The notes under the pieces: model-generated | What the model was told of the DNA's origin: nothing | Seen by the model: only the letters and a program-made list of their open reading frames with translations | Databases searched by the model: none | Program-made: the position numbers and the translations under genes | Part shown: positions 7,949 to 17,833 of the stretch, piece after piece | How positions within the stretch are numbered: the stretch's first letter is position 1 | Layout: every line of letters begins with the position of its first letter | From: Ramlibacter agri | GTDB taxonomy: Bacteria; Pseudomonadota; Gammaproteobacteria; Burkholderiales; Burkholderiaceae_C | Assembly: GCF_012927085.1 (NCBI RefSeq) | Contig: NZ_JABBFX010000001.1 | Span: 248,001-312,000 of the forward strand | DNA length: 64,000 nucleotides | Reading direction: 5' to 3'

Positions 7949-8914
7949 TCACAGGTATCCGTGCTCGCGGTAGTAGCGCTCGGCGCCGGGATGCAGCGGT
8001 GCCTCCACGCCATGCGGCATGCGCTTGGGGTCGATCGGATAGGTCAGCGGGCTCTGGTGCACCGGGATGTGCCGGAAGCGCGCCTCGAACTCGGCGCGCT
8101 CCTCCACCAGCACCGCGGTCACGCGGTAGGCCACGTCTTCCGGCATGTCGTCGCGGCACAGGATGCCCCAGTTGGACCAGTCGAGGCAGGGCACGTCCTG
8201 CTCGTTGCGCAGCCGCCCCTTCTCCACCGCCGCCGGGCGCAGGCCGTATTCATCGACCAGGATGCGCATCGCCTCCGGCTCGATGGGGATGAAGTTCATC
8301 GGGTACTGCGCGACCAGCTCGCTCCAGTTGGAGACCATGATGGCCTCGTTGAAGACGGCGTTGCATTCACCGGATTGCGCCCGCTTGATGCAGGCGCGCG
8401 GGTTCTCGTGCTCGAAGTAGCTGCCGCCCCACTTGACGATGTCCATCGGCTCGATGCCGTGCGCGCGGAAGATCAGGTCGATGACGTAGCTGCACAGGCA
8501 ATCGCCGTCGCGCGGCGGCATGGAGATGTGCAGCACCGGCTTCTTCTCGCGGATGTCGGCGAAGGAGCGGATGCCGGTGTCGGCACGCACGGCCAGGGTC
8601 AGCCGGTCGTCCTGCGGCAGGTGGCCCAGGGTGCGCAGGTTGGGAAAGGCGCGGCCGGCGTAGAAGTGCTTGCCTTCGCGCGCCCAGCGCACGCCGGCGT
8701 GGATGGGCGTAGTGACGGAGAGGTCCGCCTCGCCCGTGCCCACCAGTTCCACGTTGTCGCGGTAGGCGCTGCCGATGCGGATGTTGAACTTGGACAGCGG
8801 CGCCGAGCGCCAGCGCAGGTGGGCCGACACCCAGCCCCAGATGGTGTGGAAGTTGGCCGTCCCCCAATCGCCCACCATCGTGAGCTGCAGCCGCGGGTCC
8901 TGATGCAATGCCAT
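7949..8914 (-). CDS. TAXI-like TRAP substrate-binding domain protein without a visible signal peptide
   Basis: This is a 321-residue protein resembling the TAXI family of TRAP-associated binding proteins (NMT1-like fold). Seen features are YRDNVELVGTGEADLSVTTP, LRTLGHLPQDDRLTLAVRAD, then IRSFADIREKKPVLHISMPP, the usual order of the family. The ATG at 8914 has a GAGGAG site, yet the protein starts MALHQDPRLQLTMVGDWGT with no hydrophobic signal, so it may stay in the cytoplasm. C-terminal DWSNWGILCRDDMPEDVAYRV is family-like. It lies 14 bases before the Bug gene and 26 after the CoA-transferase. A role as a ligand sensor rather than a transporter component is possible but unproven. Confidence 0.78.
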   Translation of the reverse strand: MALHQDPRLQLTMVGDWGTANFHTIWGWVSAHLRWRSAPLSKFNIRIGSAYRDNVELVGTGEADLSVTTPIHAGVRWAREGKHFYAGRAFPNLRTLGHLPQDDRLTLAVRADTGIRSFADIREKKPVLHISMPPRDGDCLCSYVIDLIFRAHGIEPMDIVKWGGSYFEHENPRACIKRAQSGECNAVFNEAIMVSNWSELVAQYPMNFIPIEPEAMRILVDEYGLRPAAVEKGRLRNEQDVPCLDWSNWGILCRDDMPEDVAYRVTAVLVEERAEFEARFRHIPVHQSPLTYPIDPKRMPHGVEAPLHPGAERYYREHGYL

Positions 8915-8940
8915 GGTCTCGTCTCCTCGTTGTGATCGGT

Positions 8941-10152
8941 TCAGGCGATGGCACCGCCGGCGCGCAGCGCGGCGATGCGTTGTGCTTCGTAGCCAAGCAG
9001 GCTGCCCAGCACATCGGCCGTGTGCTCGCCCAGGGCGGGCGGGCTGGTGTAGTGGGTGGGCTCTTCGCGGCCGGCGGCGTCGCGCAGCTTCACCGGGTTG
9101 CCCGGCATGCGCAGCTGCTCGCCGCTTTTCAGCGGCACGTCCACGACCATGCCGCGCGCCAGCACCTGCGGATCCGCCAGGGCCTGCGCGAAATCGTTGA
9201 CCGGCCCGCAGGGCACGCGGGCTTCGCCCAGGCGGCGCAGCCATTCCTGCGTGCCGGCGCTCGCCAGCTCCTCTTCGACCATCGCCTCGATGCGGGCTTT
9301 GGCGGCATGGCGCCCCGGTTGCTGCAGGAAGGCCGGGTCGCGCAGGCCCGGGTGCTGCAGCACGGTGAGCAGGCGCTCGAAGAAGGCGTCGCCCAGGCAG
9401 GCGATGATGATCCAGCCATCGGCCGTGCGGAAAGTGTTGTACGGCACGTGCACGAAGTGGCCGTTGCCGATGCGCTGCGGCACCACGCCCGACATCAGGT
9501 GCATGGTGGCCATGTAATTCAGCAGCGAGACCTGCGCGTCCAGCATCGAGATGTCGACGTGCCGGCCGCGGCCGGTGCGCTCGCGCTCCTGCAGCGCGGC
9601 GAGCACGCCGATGGCGCCGAACAGGCCGCCGCCGAGATCGCCGATCGGGATGCCGGCGCGCGTGGGCGGGCCGTCCGCCTGGCCGGTGATGGACATGCCG
9701 CCGCCCATGGCCTGCACCACCTGGTCGAAGGCGGGGCGGTCAGCGCCCGGGCCGGTCTCGCCGAAGCCGGTGACGGAGCAGGTGACGATGCGCGGGTTCA
9801 CTTCCGCCAGCGCCGCATGGTCGATGCCGAGGCGTGAAGTCACGCCCACGGCGAAGTTGTCGAACACCACGTCGGCCTGCCGCACCAGGTCCAGGAACAC
9901 GGCGCGGCCCTGCGGGTTCTTCAGGTCGATGGCAACGCTTTCCTTGTTGCGGTTCAGCGTGAGGAAATAGGCCCCCATGCCTTCGCGCGCGTACTGCGGG
10001 TCGCCGCGCAGCAGCTCGCGCGTGCCCTCGCCGCGGCCGGGCGGCTCCACCTTGATGGTGCGCGCGCCCAGGTCGGCCAGCAGCATGGCCCCGTAAGGGC
10101 CGGAGAGCATGTGGGTGAGGTCGAGGACGGTGATGCCTGCCAGTGCTGCCAT
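8941..10152 (-). CDS. CaiB/BaiF family CoA-transferase (class III)
   Basis: This is a 403-residue class III acyl-CoA transferase, which moves CoA between carboxylic acids in the cytoplasm. The N-terminus AALAGITVLDLTHMLSGPYG, then LGARTIKVEPPGRGE and YFLTLNRNKESVAIDLK are diagnostic. The catalytic Asp is expected in the VDISMLDAQVSLL segment. The start is the ATG at 10152; a GTG at 10161 would also read in frame, but neither has a good ribosome site. A near-consensus sigma-54 promoter at 10166-10179 predicts transcription starting about two bases before this ATG. It is the first gene of the CoA-transferase/TAXI/Bug operon, divergent from the sigma-54 activator. The acid substrate is unknown. 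Confidence 0.9.
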   Translation of the reverse strand: MAALAGITVLDLTHMLSGPYGAMLLADLGARTIKVEPPGRGEGTRELLRGDPQYAREGMGAYFLTLNRNKESVAIDLKNPQGRAVFLDLVRQADVVFDNFAVGVTSRLGIDHAALAEVNPRIVTCSVTGFGETGPGADRPAFDQVVQAMGGGMSITGQADGPPTRAGIPIGDLGGGLFGAIGVLAALQERERTGRGRHVDISMLDAQVSLLNYMATMHLMSGVVPQRIGNGHFVHVPYNTFRTADGWIIIACLGDAFFERLLTVLQHPGLRDPAFLQQPGRHAAKARIEAMVEEELASAGTQEWLRRLGEARVPCGPVNDFAQALADPQVLARGMVVDVPLKSGEQLRMPGNPVKLRDAAGREEPTHYTSPPALGEHTADVLGSLLGYEAQRIAALRAGGAIA

Positions 10153-10165
10153 GCGTGACACGGGC

Positions 10166-10179
10166 GCAAGGAGCGTGCC
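10166..10179 (-). promoter_or_regulatory. Sigma-54 (-24/-12) promoter for the CoA-transferase operon
   Basis: On the minus strand the sequence reads GGCACG-CTCC-TTGC, matching all ten core positions of the sigma-54 consensus TGGCACG-N4-TTGC, with GG and GC exactly ten bases apart. It lies directly before the CoA-transferase start and next to a divergent sigma-54 activator gene. The predicted transcription start is near 10154. Confidence 0.75.
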
Positions 10180-10232
10180 GCACGGTGGACCGCGCCCAAG
10201 TCCTTGATTTCATTGGGCCGGGTCAATCCGGA

Positions 10233-10271
10233 TGTTGCAGGATGCGCTCTCATGAAACAGTCGGCGCAACA
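10233..10271. promoter_or_regulatory. Possible activator binding region (TGTTGC ... GCAACA)
   Basis: An inverted repeat TGTTGC (10233-10238) / GCAACA (10266-10271) lies 55-105 bases upstream of the -24/-12 element, a normal position for a sigma-54 activator. The 9-mer CATGAAACA also occurs twice, at 10251-10259 and 10274-10282, 23 bases apart; the second copy covers the activator's own start codon. Which of these is bound is unknown. Confidence 0.35.
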
Positions 10272-10274
10272 CCC

Positions 10275-12170
<1,896 letters not shown>

Positions 12171-12206
12171 GCTGGCTTCGCGCCTCGAAGCGAGCGACCC
12201 CAGCGA

Positions 12207-13187
12207 CTACAGAAGCCCGCGAACCCGCTCCGCGCTCACGTCATTGAGACACCGGAAATGCCCCAGCGGACACTCCCGCTGGAAACATGGCGCGCAATCC
12301 AGCGGCGGCTGGTAACCCGGGTCCTGCTTCAGCCACACGACCTGCGCCCGCTCGTTCAAGGGCGGCGTATGCAAGGGGCTGGACGACCCATACAAAGCCA
12401 CCTGCGGCACGCCGAAAGCAGCCGCCACGTGCATCAGCCCCGAATCGTTGCTCACCACCTGCCCCGCACCGGCGATCAGCGCAAAGGCTTCCATCAGCGA
12501 AGTCTGGCCCGCCAGGTTGCGGCACACCACCGGCGCCTGGTCGCGGATCGCTTCGCAGAGATCCGCCTCCTTGCCCGAGCCGAGAAGCAGCACGGGACGA
12601 TCCAGCAGCTTCGCCAGCACACCGAAATGCGGCCAGCGCTTGGCCGGCCCGAATTCCGCGCCCGGCGCCATCACGACATAGCCGCCGCGCACGAGGCCGT
12701 GCTTCGCCAGCACGTCGTCGACCTCGCCCGCTGGCAACGCCAGCTGCGGCCGGTCTTGCTCCAGCCCCGTCTCGCCGCTCAGCGCGGAGTAGAACGCCAC
12801 CATCGGCGGCTTGTCCTTGGGGTTCTTCAGGCGATGCGTGAGCAGCCCGACGCGCGCCTCGCCGAGATAGCCGACGCGGCGCGGCACGCCGGCCAGCAAG
12901 GGCAGCAGCGCGCTTTTCAGCGAATTGGGCAGCACGTAGGCCGTGTCGAAACGGCCGGCCAGTTCCTTGCCCAGCGAGCGGCGCGCCTTCAATTGCAGGC
13001 CGCCGTGGGCAAAGGGGAATTCGAGGACCGCGTCCACCTGCGGCATCGCGCGGTAGACCGGCGCTACCCAGGGCAACGCCCCCACGGTCAGCCGCTCGCC
13101 GCGCGCGTGGAGGCGGCGCAGCAGCGGCTCGGTCATCACCGCGTCACCGATCCATTGCGGAGCGATGACGAGGGAGTTAGTGGCCAC
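12207..13187 (-). CDS. waaF: ADP-heptose--LPS heptosyltransferase II
   Basis: This is a 326-residue GT9 glycosyltransferase that adds the second heptose to the inner core of lipopolysaccharide on the cytoplasmic face. Typical blocks are LVIAPQWIGDAVMTEPLLRRL at the start, VGYLGEARVGLLTHR, APGAEFGPAKRWP (nucleotide-sugar region), and NDSGLMHVAAAFGVPQVALYGSSSP. The C-terminal cysteine-containing segment (DCAPCFQRECPLGHFRC) is usual for WaaF. It begins with GTG at 13187, overlapping the end of the zinc-finger gene by 11 bases, so the two are translationally coupled. It is convergent with the sigma-54 activator, 36 bases away. Confidence 0.93.
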   Translation of the reverse strand: MATNSLVIAPQWIGDAVMTEPLLRRLHARGERLTVGALPWVAPVYRAMPQVDAVLEFPFAHGGLQLKARRSLGKELAGRFDTAYVLPNSLKSALLPLLAGVPRRVGYLGEARVGLLTHRLKNPKDKPPMVAFYSALSGETGLEQDRPQLALPAGEVDDVLAKHGLVRGGYVVMAPGAEFGPAKRWPHFGVLAKLLDRPVLLLGSGKEADLCEAIRDQAPVVCRNLAGQTSLMEAFALIAGAGQVVSNDSGLMHVAAAFGVPQVALYGSSSPLHTPPLNERAQVVWLKQDPGYQPPLDCAPCFQRECPLGHFRCLNDVSAERVRGLL

Positions 13188-13395
13188 CGCCGAAGTGCTC
13201 GCCTTCCTTGAGCTTGTACACGGTGCCGCAGTACGGGCACTTCGCCGCGCCGCTGGACGCGATGTCCAGGAAGACGCGCGGGTGGCCGTTCCACAGCTTC
13301 ATGCCGGCGATGGGGCTCGGGCAGAACACGCCGCCGTTGCCGTTGAGGTCCTTGGCCGTCAATTCGACGACGGTTTCCTTGTTCGCTACCGTCAT
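13177..13395 (-). CDS. Zinc-finger domain protein (CHCC type)
   Basis: This is a 72-residue protein of the zf-CHCC family (PF10276). Metal ligands are Cys in GGVFCPSP, His in WNGHPRV, and CPYC near the C-terminus, followed by GTVYKL and a Gly/His tail. The family includes small zinc proteins related to the NDUFS6 subunit of complex I; the bacterial role is not established. The start at 13395 lies 2 bases after the ilvE stop, so it reads through from ilvE and into waaF. The ilvE-zinc finger-waaF order is common in Burkholderiales (recollection). Confidence 0.88.
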   Translation of the reverse strand: MTVANKETVVELTAKDLNGNGGVFCPSPIAGMKLWNGHPRVFLDIASSGAAKCPYCGTVYKLKEGEHFGGGH

Positions 13396-13397
13396 GC

Positions 13398-14336
13398 TCA
13401 GACCTTGGTCAGCCAGTGGGCGTACTTGGGATTGCGGCCGTTCACGATGTCGAAGAAGGCCGTCTGCAGCTTCTCGGTGATCGGGCCGCGGCGGCCGATG
13501 CCGATCTCCACGCGATCCAGTTCGCGGATCGGCGTGACTTCGGCTGCGGTGCCGGTGAAGAAGCACTCGTCGGCGATGTAGATCTCGTCCCGGGTGATGC
13601 GCTTCTGCACGACTTCGATGCCCAGGTCGCGGGCGATGTGGAACACCGTGTTGCGGGTGATGCCGTTCAGCGCGCCGGCCGACAGGTCGGGCGTGTAGAT
13701 GACGCCGTCCTTGACCACGAACACGTTCTCGCCGGCGCCTTCGGACACGAAGCCGGAGCTATCCAGCAGCAGTGCCTCGTCGTAGCCGTCGTCCAGCGCT
13801 TCCATGTTCGCCAGGATCGAGTTGCTGTAGTTGCTGACCGCCTTGGCCTGCGTCATCGTGATGTTGACGTGGTGGCGGGTGTAGCTGGAGGTCTTGACGC
13901 GGATGCCGCGCTGCATGCCTTCCTCGCCCAGGTACGCGCCCCAGGCCCAGGCGGCGATCATGCAGTGGATCTGGTTGCCCTTGGGGCTGACGCCCAGCTT
14001 CTGCGAGCCGATCCAGACCAGCGGGCGGATGTAGCAGGACTCGAGCTTGTTGGCCCGCACCACCGCCTTCTGCGCTTCGTTCACCTGCTCCTTGGAGAAG
14101 GGCATCTGCATGCGCAGGATCTTGGCGCTGTTGAACAGGCGGTCGGTGTGTTCCTGCAGCCGGAAGATGGCGGTGCCATTGACCGTGTTGTAGGCACGGA
14201 CGCCCTCGAACGCGCCGCAGCCATAGTGCAGCGTGTGGGTGAGCACGTGGACTTTGGCGTCGCGCCAGTCGACCAGCTCGCCGTCCATCCAGATCTTGCC
14301 GTCACGGTCGGCCATCGAAGGTACTACCGGGCTCAT
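13398..14336 (-). CDS. ilvE: Branched-chain amino acid aminotransferase
   Basis: This is a 312-residue fold-type IV PLP aminotransferase catalysing the last step of Leu/Ile/Val synthesis and its reverse. Landmarks are DGKIWMDGELVDW, HYGCGAFEGVRAYNT, and the YIRPLVWIGSQKLGVSP block. The PLP lysine is in MTQAKAVSNYSNS, followed by DEALLLDSSGFVSEGAGENVF and the phosphate-binding LNGITRNT. The length equals E. coli IlvE. The ATG at 14336 has AGGAC upstream; an internal ATG seven codons later is less likely. First gene of ilvE-zinc finger-waaF. No leader peptide or attenuator was seen in the 40 bases upstream. Confidence 0.95.
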   Translation of the reverse strand: MSPVVPSMADRDGKIWMDGELVDWRDAKVHVLTHTLHYGCGAFEGVRAYNTVNGTAIFRLQEHTDRLFNSAKILRMQMPFSKEQVNEAQKAVVRANKLESCYIRPLVWIGSQKLGVSPKGNQIHCMIAAWAWGAYLGEEGMQRGIRVKTSSYTRHHVNITMTQAKAVSNYSNSILANMEALDDGYDEALLLDSSGFVSEGAGENVFVVKDGVIYTPDLSAGALNGITRNTVFHIARDLGIEVVQKRITRDEIYIADECFFTGTAAEVTPIRELDRVEIGIGRRGPITEKLQTAFFDIVNGRNPKYAHWLTKV

Positions 14337-14376
14337 GAGAGTGTCCTTTGGGAGGTGTTCGCGGAAACCCTTGATT

Positions 14377-14799
14377 TTACGGCGCGGTCGGGGGAGCGGC
14401 CTCCGCGGGGGCTTCCGGCCGGTACAGCTCCCATTTCACCAGCTTGCCGCTGGCGAATTCGCAGGTGACGCTGGACTCGGAGTTGTCCTTCCAGCGGAAG
14501 ATTTCCGGCTGCTTGTCTTTCTCGCTGAGCAGTTCACCCAGGGAGCGGGTCATGGCCATCACGTGCAGCAGGTTGACGCCAGGCTTCAGCTTGGCGTTGA
14601 GCATCACCGCGCTGTCGCAGTAGCCGACCGGGCGGTTCGAAGCGCGCTGCAGCACCTTCATCATGCGGGTGAAGTGCATCAGCATCCACATGACGATGCC
14701 GGTGGCGACGAAGGCCACGCCCTTCCAGCCATAGCCTTGCCAGGCCACCACGACGAGGACCACGGCGATGACGGGTCCGAAGATCTTTTGCAGGTTCAT
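14377..14799 (-). CDS. Small membrane protein of unknown function
   Basis: This is a 140-residue protein I do not recognise. Residues about 5-18 and 22-40 form a hydrophobic hairpin (FGPVIAVVLVVVAW, GVAFVATGIVMWMLMHF). A soluble cytoplasmic domain follows (GYCDSAVMLNAKLKPGVNLLH, SVTCEFASGKLVKWELYRP) and an Ala/Pro/Glu-rich tail. It starts at 14799, 13 bases after the radA stop, so it is probably cotranscribed with radA. The pattern of two helices plus a small domain suggests a membrane-anchored accessory protein, but no function can be assigned. Confidence 0.8.
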   Translation of the reverse strand: MNLQKIFGPVIAVVLVVVAWQGYGWKGVAFVATGIVMWMLMHFTRMMKVLQRASNRPVGYCDSAVMLNAKLKPGVNLLHVMAMTRSLGELLSEKDKQPEIFRWKDNSESSVTCEFASGKLVKWELYRPEAPAEAAPPTAP

Positions 14800-14812
14800 A
14801 AGCCCGCTATTG

Positions 14813-16192
14813 TCACTGCAGGCCGCGGACGACCTCCAGGGCCTCCTCGATCCGCTCGACCGGGTGGATGGTGAGCCCCTCCAGGTCGCGCACGTTGCCC
14901 TTGGGCGCATTGGCCTTCGGGACGATGGCCACGGAAAAGCCCAGCTTGGCCGCTTCGCGCAGGCGCTCCTGGCCGCGCGGCGCCGGCCGCACTTCGCCGG
15001 CCAGGCCCACTTCGCCGAAGGCGATGAAGCCCTTGGGCAGCGCCCGGCCGCGCAGCGACGAGGTAATGGCCAGCATCACCGCCAGGTCCGCCGCCGGTTC
15101 GCTGATGCGCACGCCGCCCACGGCGTTGACGAACACGTCCTGGTCCATGCAGGCCACGCCCGCATGCCGGTGCAGCACCGCCAGCAGCATGGCGAGGCGG
15201 TCGCGGTCCAGGCCCACCGAGAGCCGGCGCGGGCTGGGGCCGCCACTGTCCACGAGCGCCTGGATCTCCACCAGCATCGGCCGCGTGCCTTCCAGGGTCA
15301 CCAGCACGCAGCTGCCCGGCACCGGCTCGGTGTGCTGCGACAGGAAGATGGCGCTGGGGTTGGCCACGCCCTTCAGGCCCTTTTCCGTCATGGCGAACAC
15401 GCCGATCTCGTTGACGGCGCCGAAGCGGTTCTTGATGGCGCGCACCAGCCGGAAGCTGGAATGCGTGTCGCCCTCGAAATAAAGCACGGTGTCGACCATG
15501 TGTTCCAGCACGCGTGGGCCGGCCAGCGCGCCTTCCTTGGTCACGTGGCCCACCAGCACGATGGTGGTGCCGCCCGCCTTGGCCGCGCGCGTCAGGTGCG
15601 CCGCGCATTCGCGCACCTGCGCCACCGAGCCGGGCGCGGAGGTGAGCTGGTCGGAATAGACGGTCTGGATCGAGTCGATCACGGCCACCGTCGGCCGCTG
15701 CGCCTGCACGGTCGCCAGGATCTTTTCCAGCTGGATCTCGGCCAGCACCTTCACCTGCGAGTGGTCCAGGCCCAGCCGCCGCGAGCGCAGCGCCACCTGC
15801 GCGCCGCTTTCCTCGCCGGTCACGTAAAGCGTGGGCACGTCCTGGCGCTGCAGGCCGTCCAGCGCCTGCAGCAGCAGGGTGGATTTGCCGATGCCGGGGT
15901 CGCCGCCAATCAGCACCACGCCGCCTTCGACGATGCCGCCACCGAGCACGCGATCCAGTTCGCCGATGCCGGTGGGCGTGCGCGCCACTTCGGCCGCTTC
16001 GATGTCGGCCAGCACGGCCACTTCGGAGGCCGGTGCCAGCGAAGCAAACCGGTTGCGATTGCCGCCGCCTGCCGCTTCGGCGACCCCTTCGATGAGCGTG
16101 TTCCACGCGTTGCAGTGCGGGCACTTGCCCTGCCACTTGGGGGTGCTGCCGCCGCACTCGGAGCAGCTGTAAACCGTCTTGTCCTTCGCCAT
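14813..16192 (-). CDS. radA: DNA repair protein RadA
   Basis: This is a 459-residue RecA-like branch-migration ATPase acting in recombinational repair. Its N-terminal C4 zinc finger has Cys10, Cys13, Cys24 and Cys27. Walker A is GGDPGIGKS at about 96-104. The Walker B region reads PTVAVIDSIQTVYS. The RadA-specific KNRFG motif is present in AIKNRFGAVNEIG. The C-terminal Lon-like domain carries PRGQERLREAAKLGF and ends WP-less in VRGLQ. The length equals E. coli RadA. It is followed by a small membrane protein, and preceded 25 bases away by an unknown gene in the same direction. Confidence 0.96.
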   Translation of the reverse strand: MAKDKTVYSCSECGGSTPKWQGKCPHCNAWNTLIEGVAEAAGGGNRNRFASLAPASEVAVLADIEAAEVARTPTGIGELDRVLGGGIVEGGVVLIGGDPGIGKSTLLLQALDGLQRQDVPTLYVTGEESGAQVALRSRRLGLDHSQVKVLAEIQLEKILATVQAQRPTVAVIDSIQTVYSDQLTSAPGSVAQVRECAAHLTRAAKAGGTTIVLVGHVTKEGALAGPRVLEHMVDTVLYFEGDTHSSFRLVRAIKNRFGAVNEIGVFAMTEKGLKGVANPSAIFLSQHTEPVPGSCVLVTLEGTRPMLVEIQALVDSGGPSPRRLSVGLDRDRLAMLLAVLHRHAGVACMDQDVFVNAVGGVRISEPAADLAVMLAITSSLRGRALPKGFIAFGEVGLAGEVRPAPRGQERLREAAKLGFSVAIVPKANAPKGNVRDLEGLTIHPVERIEEALEVVRGLQ

Positions 16193-16217
16193 GGCCGAAG
16201 TGTAGAGGTCGCCCAGC

Positions 16218-16655
16218 CTACCCCTTCAAGGCCTGCTCCAGCGGCGCGAAATCCTTCTCGCCCACGGCTTCCCGGATCTTCTCGGACACTCCCAGCAACT
16301 GCTCGTAAGAAGTGGCGGCTTCCACCGCCAGGTTCAGCCGGAAGCCGCGCAGGCCCAGCCCCGCGCTGAGCCTGGACGCGATCGGGTAGGCCTCGGCAAA
16401 GCGCTCCTGCGGCGTGCGGCCGGAGTCCGGAACCGCCTCTTGCTGCGCCGGCTCGGGCGGACCGGCCAGCAGGCCCAGCGCCAGCAGCTGGTCCACGTCG
16501 GCCTGCGTGACGCCCATCGCCGCCGTGCTCTTGAGCACGTCCTTCAGGTCGCGCTTGCCGTCAAACAGGATGAATGCCGCGCGCTGCACGGGCGTCAGCG
16601 GCACCGAGCGGTCCTTCAGGACCTGCTGGCCAGCTGCCGTCTTCACCAGGATCAT
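16218..16655 (-). CDS. Conserved hypothetical protein
   Basis: This is a 145-residue soluble protein of unknown function. The N-terminal half (LKDRSVPLTPVQRAAFILFD, then GVTQADVDQLLALGLL) looks like a winged-helix domain of the kind that scores a threshold or readout. The C-terminal half (SRLSAGLGLRGFRLNLAVEA, YEQLLGVSEKIREAVG) is helical. The ATG at 16655 has a strong GGAGG site, and a GTG two codons upstream is therefore not used. It lies 25 bases upstream of radA and divergent from hpaR, with about 130 bases between. No signal or membrane segment is visible. Confidence 0.75.
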   Translation of the reverse strand: MILVKTAAGQQVLKDRSVPLTPVQRAAFILFDGKRDLKDVLKSTAAMGVTQADVDQLLALGLLAGPPEPAQQEAVPDSGRTPQERFAEAYPIASRLSAGLGLRGFRLNLAVEAATSYEQLLGVSEKIREAVGEKDFAPLEQALKG

Positions 16656-16753
16656 GGGCACCTCCGGGCCGGAGTCTGCCCCAGCTGCCGCGCGGCGCGG
16701 CTGGGTAAATCCCTGAACCCCGGGCTGACCCGCTTGTGGAGCCGCCGCCGAAC

Positions 16754-16769
16754 ATTTAACATGTTAAAT
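16754..16769. promoter_or_regulatory. Perfect 16-bp palindrome, probable HpaR operator
   Basis: ATTTAACATGTTAAAT is its own reverse complement. It is strikingly AT-rich in a GC-rich region and ends 15 bases before the hpaR start. MarR-family proteins bind such palindromes, so HpaR autoregulation and control of the whole hpa operon is the likely role. A possible upstream ATG (16761) lies at its centre and would require the operator to be inside the gene. Confidence 0.65.
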
Positions 16770-16784
16770 AACTCGGCCGCCAAG

Positions 16785-17219
16785 ATGAGCACCACTTTCC
16801 AGCACCGCAACCTGCCCCGCCTGCTGCTGCAGGCGCGCGAAGCAGTCATGGTGCACACGCGGCCCAGCCTGCGCGAGCACGGGCTGTCGGACCAGCAGTG
16901 GCGCGTGCTGCGGGTGCTGGGCGAACACGGGATGGTAGAGACGGGCCGCGTGGCCCGCGAGGCCTACATCCTGGGCCCCAGCCTCACGGGCGTGCTGGCG
17001 CGGATGGAGCGCGACGGCCTCATCCAGCGCGAGCGCGACCCGGCCGACCAGCGCCGCACCGTGGTGGAGGCGACGGCCAAGGGCCGCAAGATGGTGGACC
17101 GCCTGTCCACCACGATCGAGATGCACTACCAGTGGCTGGAACAGTCGCTGGGCAAGCAGAAACTGGCGCAGCTCTACGAGCTGCTGGATCAACTGATCGC
17201 ATTGGAGCACGAGCCATGA
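16785..17219 (+). CDS. hpaR: Homoprotocatechuate degradation regulator HpaR (MarR family)
   Basis: This is a 144-residue repressor. The opening HRNLPRLLLQAREAVMVHTR and LSDQQWRVLRVLGEHGMVE are characteristic of HpaR. The recognition helix is in ILGPSLTGVLARMERDGLI, followed by the wing RERDPADQRRTVVEAT. It normally represses the hpa catabolic genes until an intermediate of 3,4-dihydroxyphenylacetate breakdown binds. The start at 16785 matches the family N-terminus; an ATG at 16761 is in frame but sits in the operator. Its stop overlaps the start of the next gene (ATGA), so it is the first cistron of the operon it controls. Confidence 0.92.
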   Translation: MSTTFQHRNLPRLLLQAREAVMVHTRPSLREHGLSDQQWRVLRVLGEHGMVETGRVAREAYILGPSLTGVLARMERDGLIQRERDPADQRRTVVEATAKGRKMVDRLSTTIEMHYQWLEQSLGKQKLAQLYELLDQLIALEHEP

Positions 17220-17833
17220 TTCCTGAGATGGCGCGCGGCACGGTGTACGGCACCCTGATGAATTTCAAGGGCGAGCTGGATGCACTGGGCGCGAAGATGA
17301 ATGCCGCACCGTACAACGCGCCGCCCAAGGCGCCCGTGCTGTACGTGAAACCCGCCAACACCTGGAGCGAGAACAACGCCACCATCGCCGTTCCCGGCGA
17401 AGTGGAGATCGGCGCCACGGTGGCGATGGTGATGAAATCCGCGCGCGAGATCGCCGGCTACGTACTGATGAACGACCTGTCGCTGCCACAGGACAGCTTC
17501 TACCGCCCGCCGGTCAAGTTCAACTGCCTCGATGGCTTCCTCGCCATCGGCGAACGCATGCGCTCGCGCAACGAGGCCGGCGACCCTGCCGTCTTCAAGC
17601 TGGAAGTGCGCATCAACGGCTCACTGTGCCAGACCGTGCGCTTCTCGCAGCTGGTGCGCTCCGCCGACCAATTGCTGGCCGACGTCAGCGAGTTCATGAC
17701 CCTGGGCCCCGGCGACATGCTGATGCTGGGCGTCGACGTGGGCCGCCCGCGCGCGAAGGCCGGCGACCGCATCGACATCTCCATGCCCGCCCTGGGCACC
17801 CTCACCAACACGCTCGTCGCGGAGGCCGCATGA
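17216..17833 (+). CDS. hpaG1: HpaG N-terminal-type protein (FAH family decarboxylase/isomerase subunit 1)
   Basis: This is a 205-residue fumarylacetoacetate-hydrolase-fold protein corresponding to the first half of E. coli HpaG. It acts in decarboxylation and isomerisation of 5-oxopent-3-ene-1,2,5-tricarboxylate. Visible blocks are GTVYGTLMNFKGELDALG, VLYVKPANTW, and the GEVEIGATVAMVM stretch. The C-terminal FMTLGPGDMLMLGVDVGRP aligns with the usual GTPxG region but is altered (GVDVG), as expected for this half. It overlaps hpaR and its partner at 17830 by 4 bases each. The two halves are separate genes here rather than fused. Confidence 0.9.
   Translation: MIPEMARGTVYGTLMNFKGELDALGAKMNAAPYNAPPKAPVLYVKPANTWSENNATIAVPGEVEIGATVAMVMKSAREIAGYVLMNDLSLPQDSFYRPPVKFNCLDGFLAIGERMRSRNEAGDPAVFKLEVRINGSLCQTVRFSQLVRSADQLLADVSEFMTLGPGDMLMLGVDVGRPRAKAGDRIDISMPALGTLTNTLVAEAA

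Noticed and set aside
12175..12191. Hairpin GCTTCG/CGAAGC between the sigma-54 activator and waaF
   Set aside because: The 6-bp stem has no T tract; it may help termination but is too weak to call.
16440..16784. Upstream extension of the hpaR frame
   Set aside because: It runs through the divergent hypothetical gene and the perfect palindrome, and the HpaR homology begins only at 16785.
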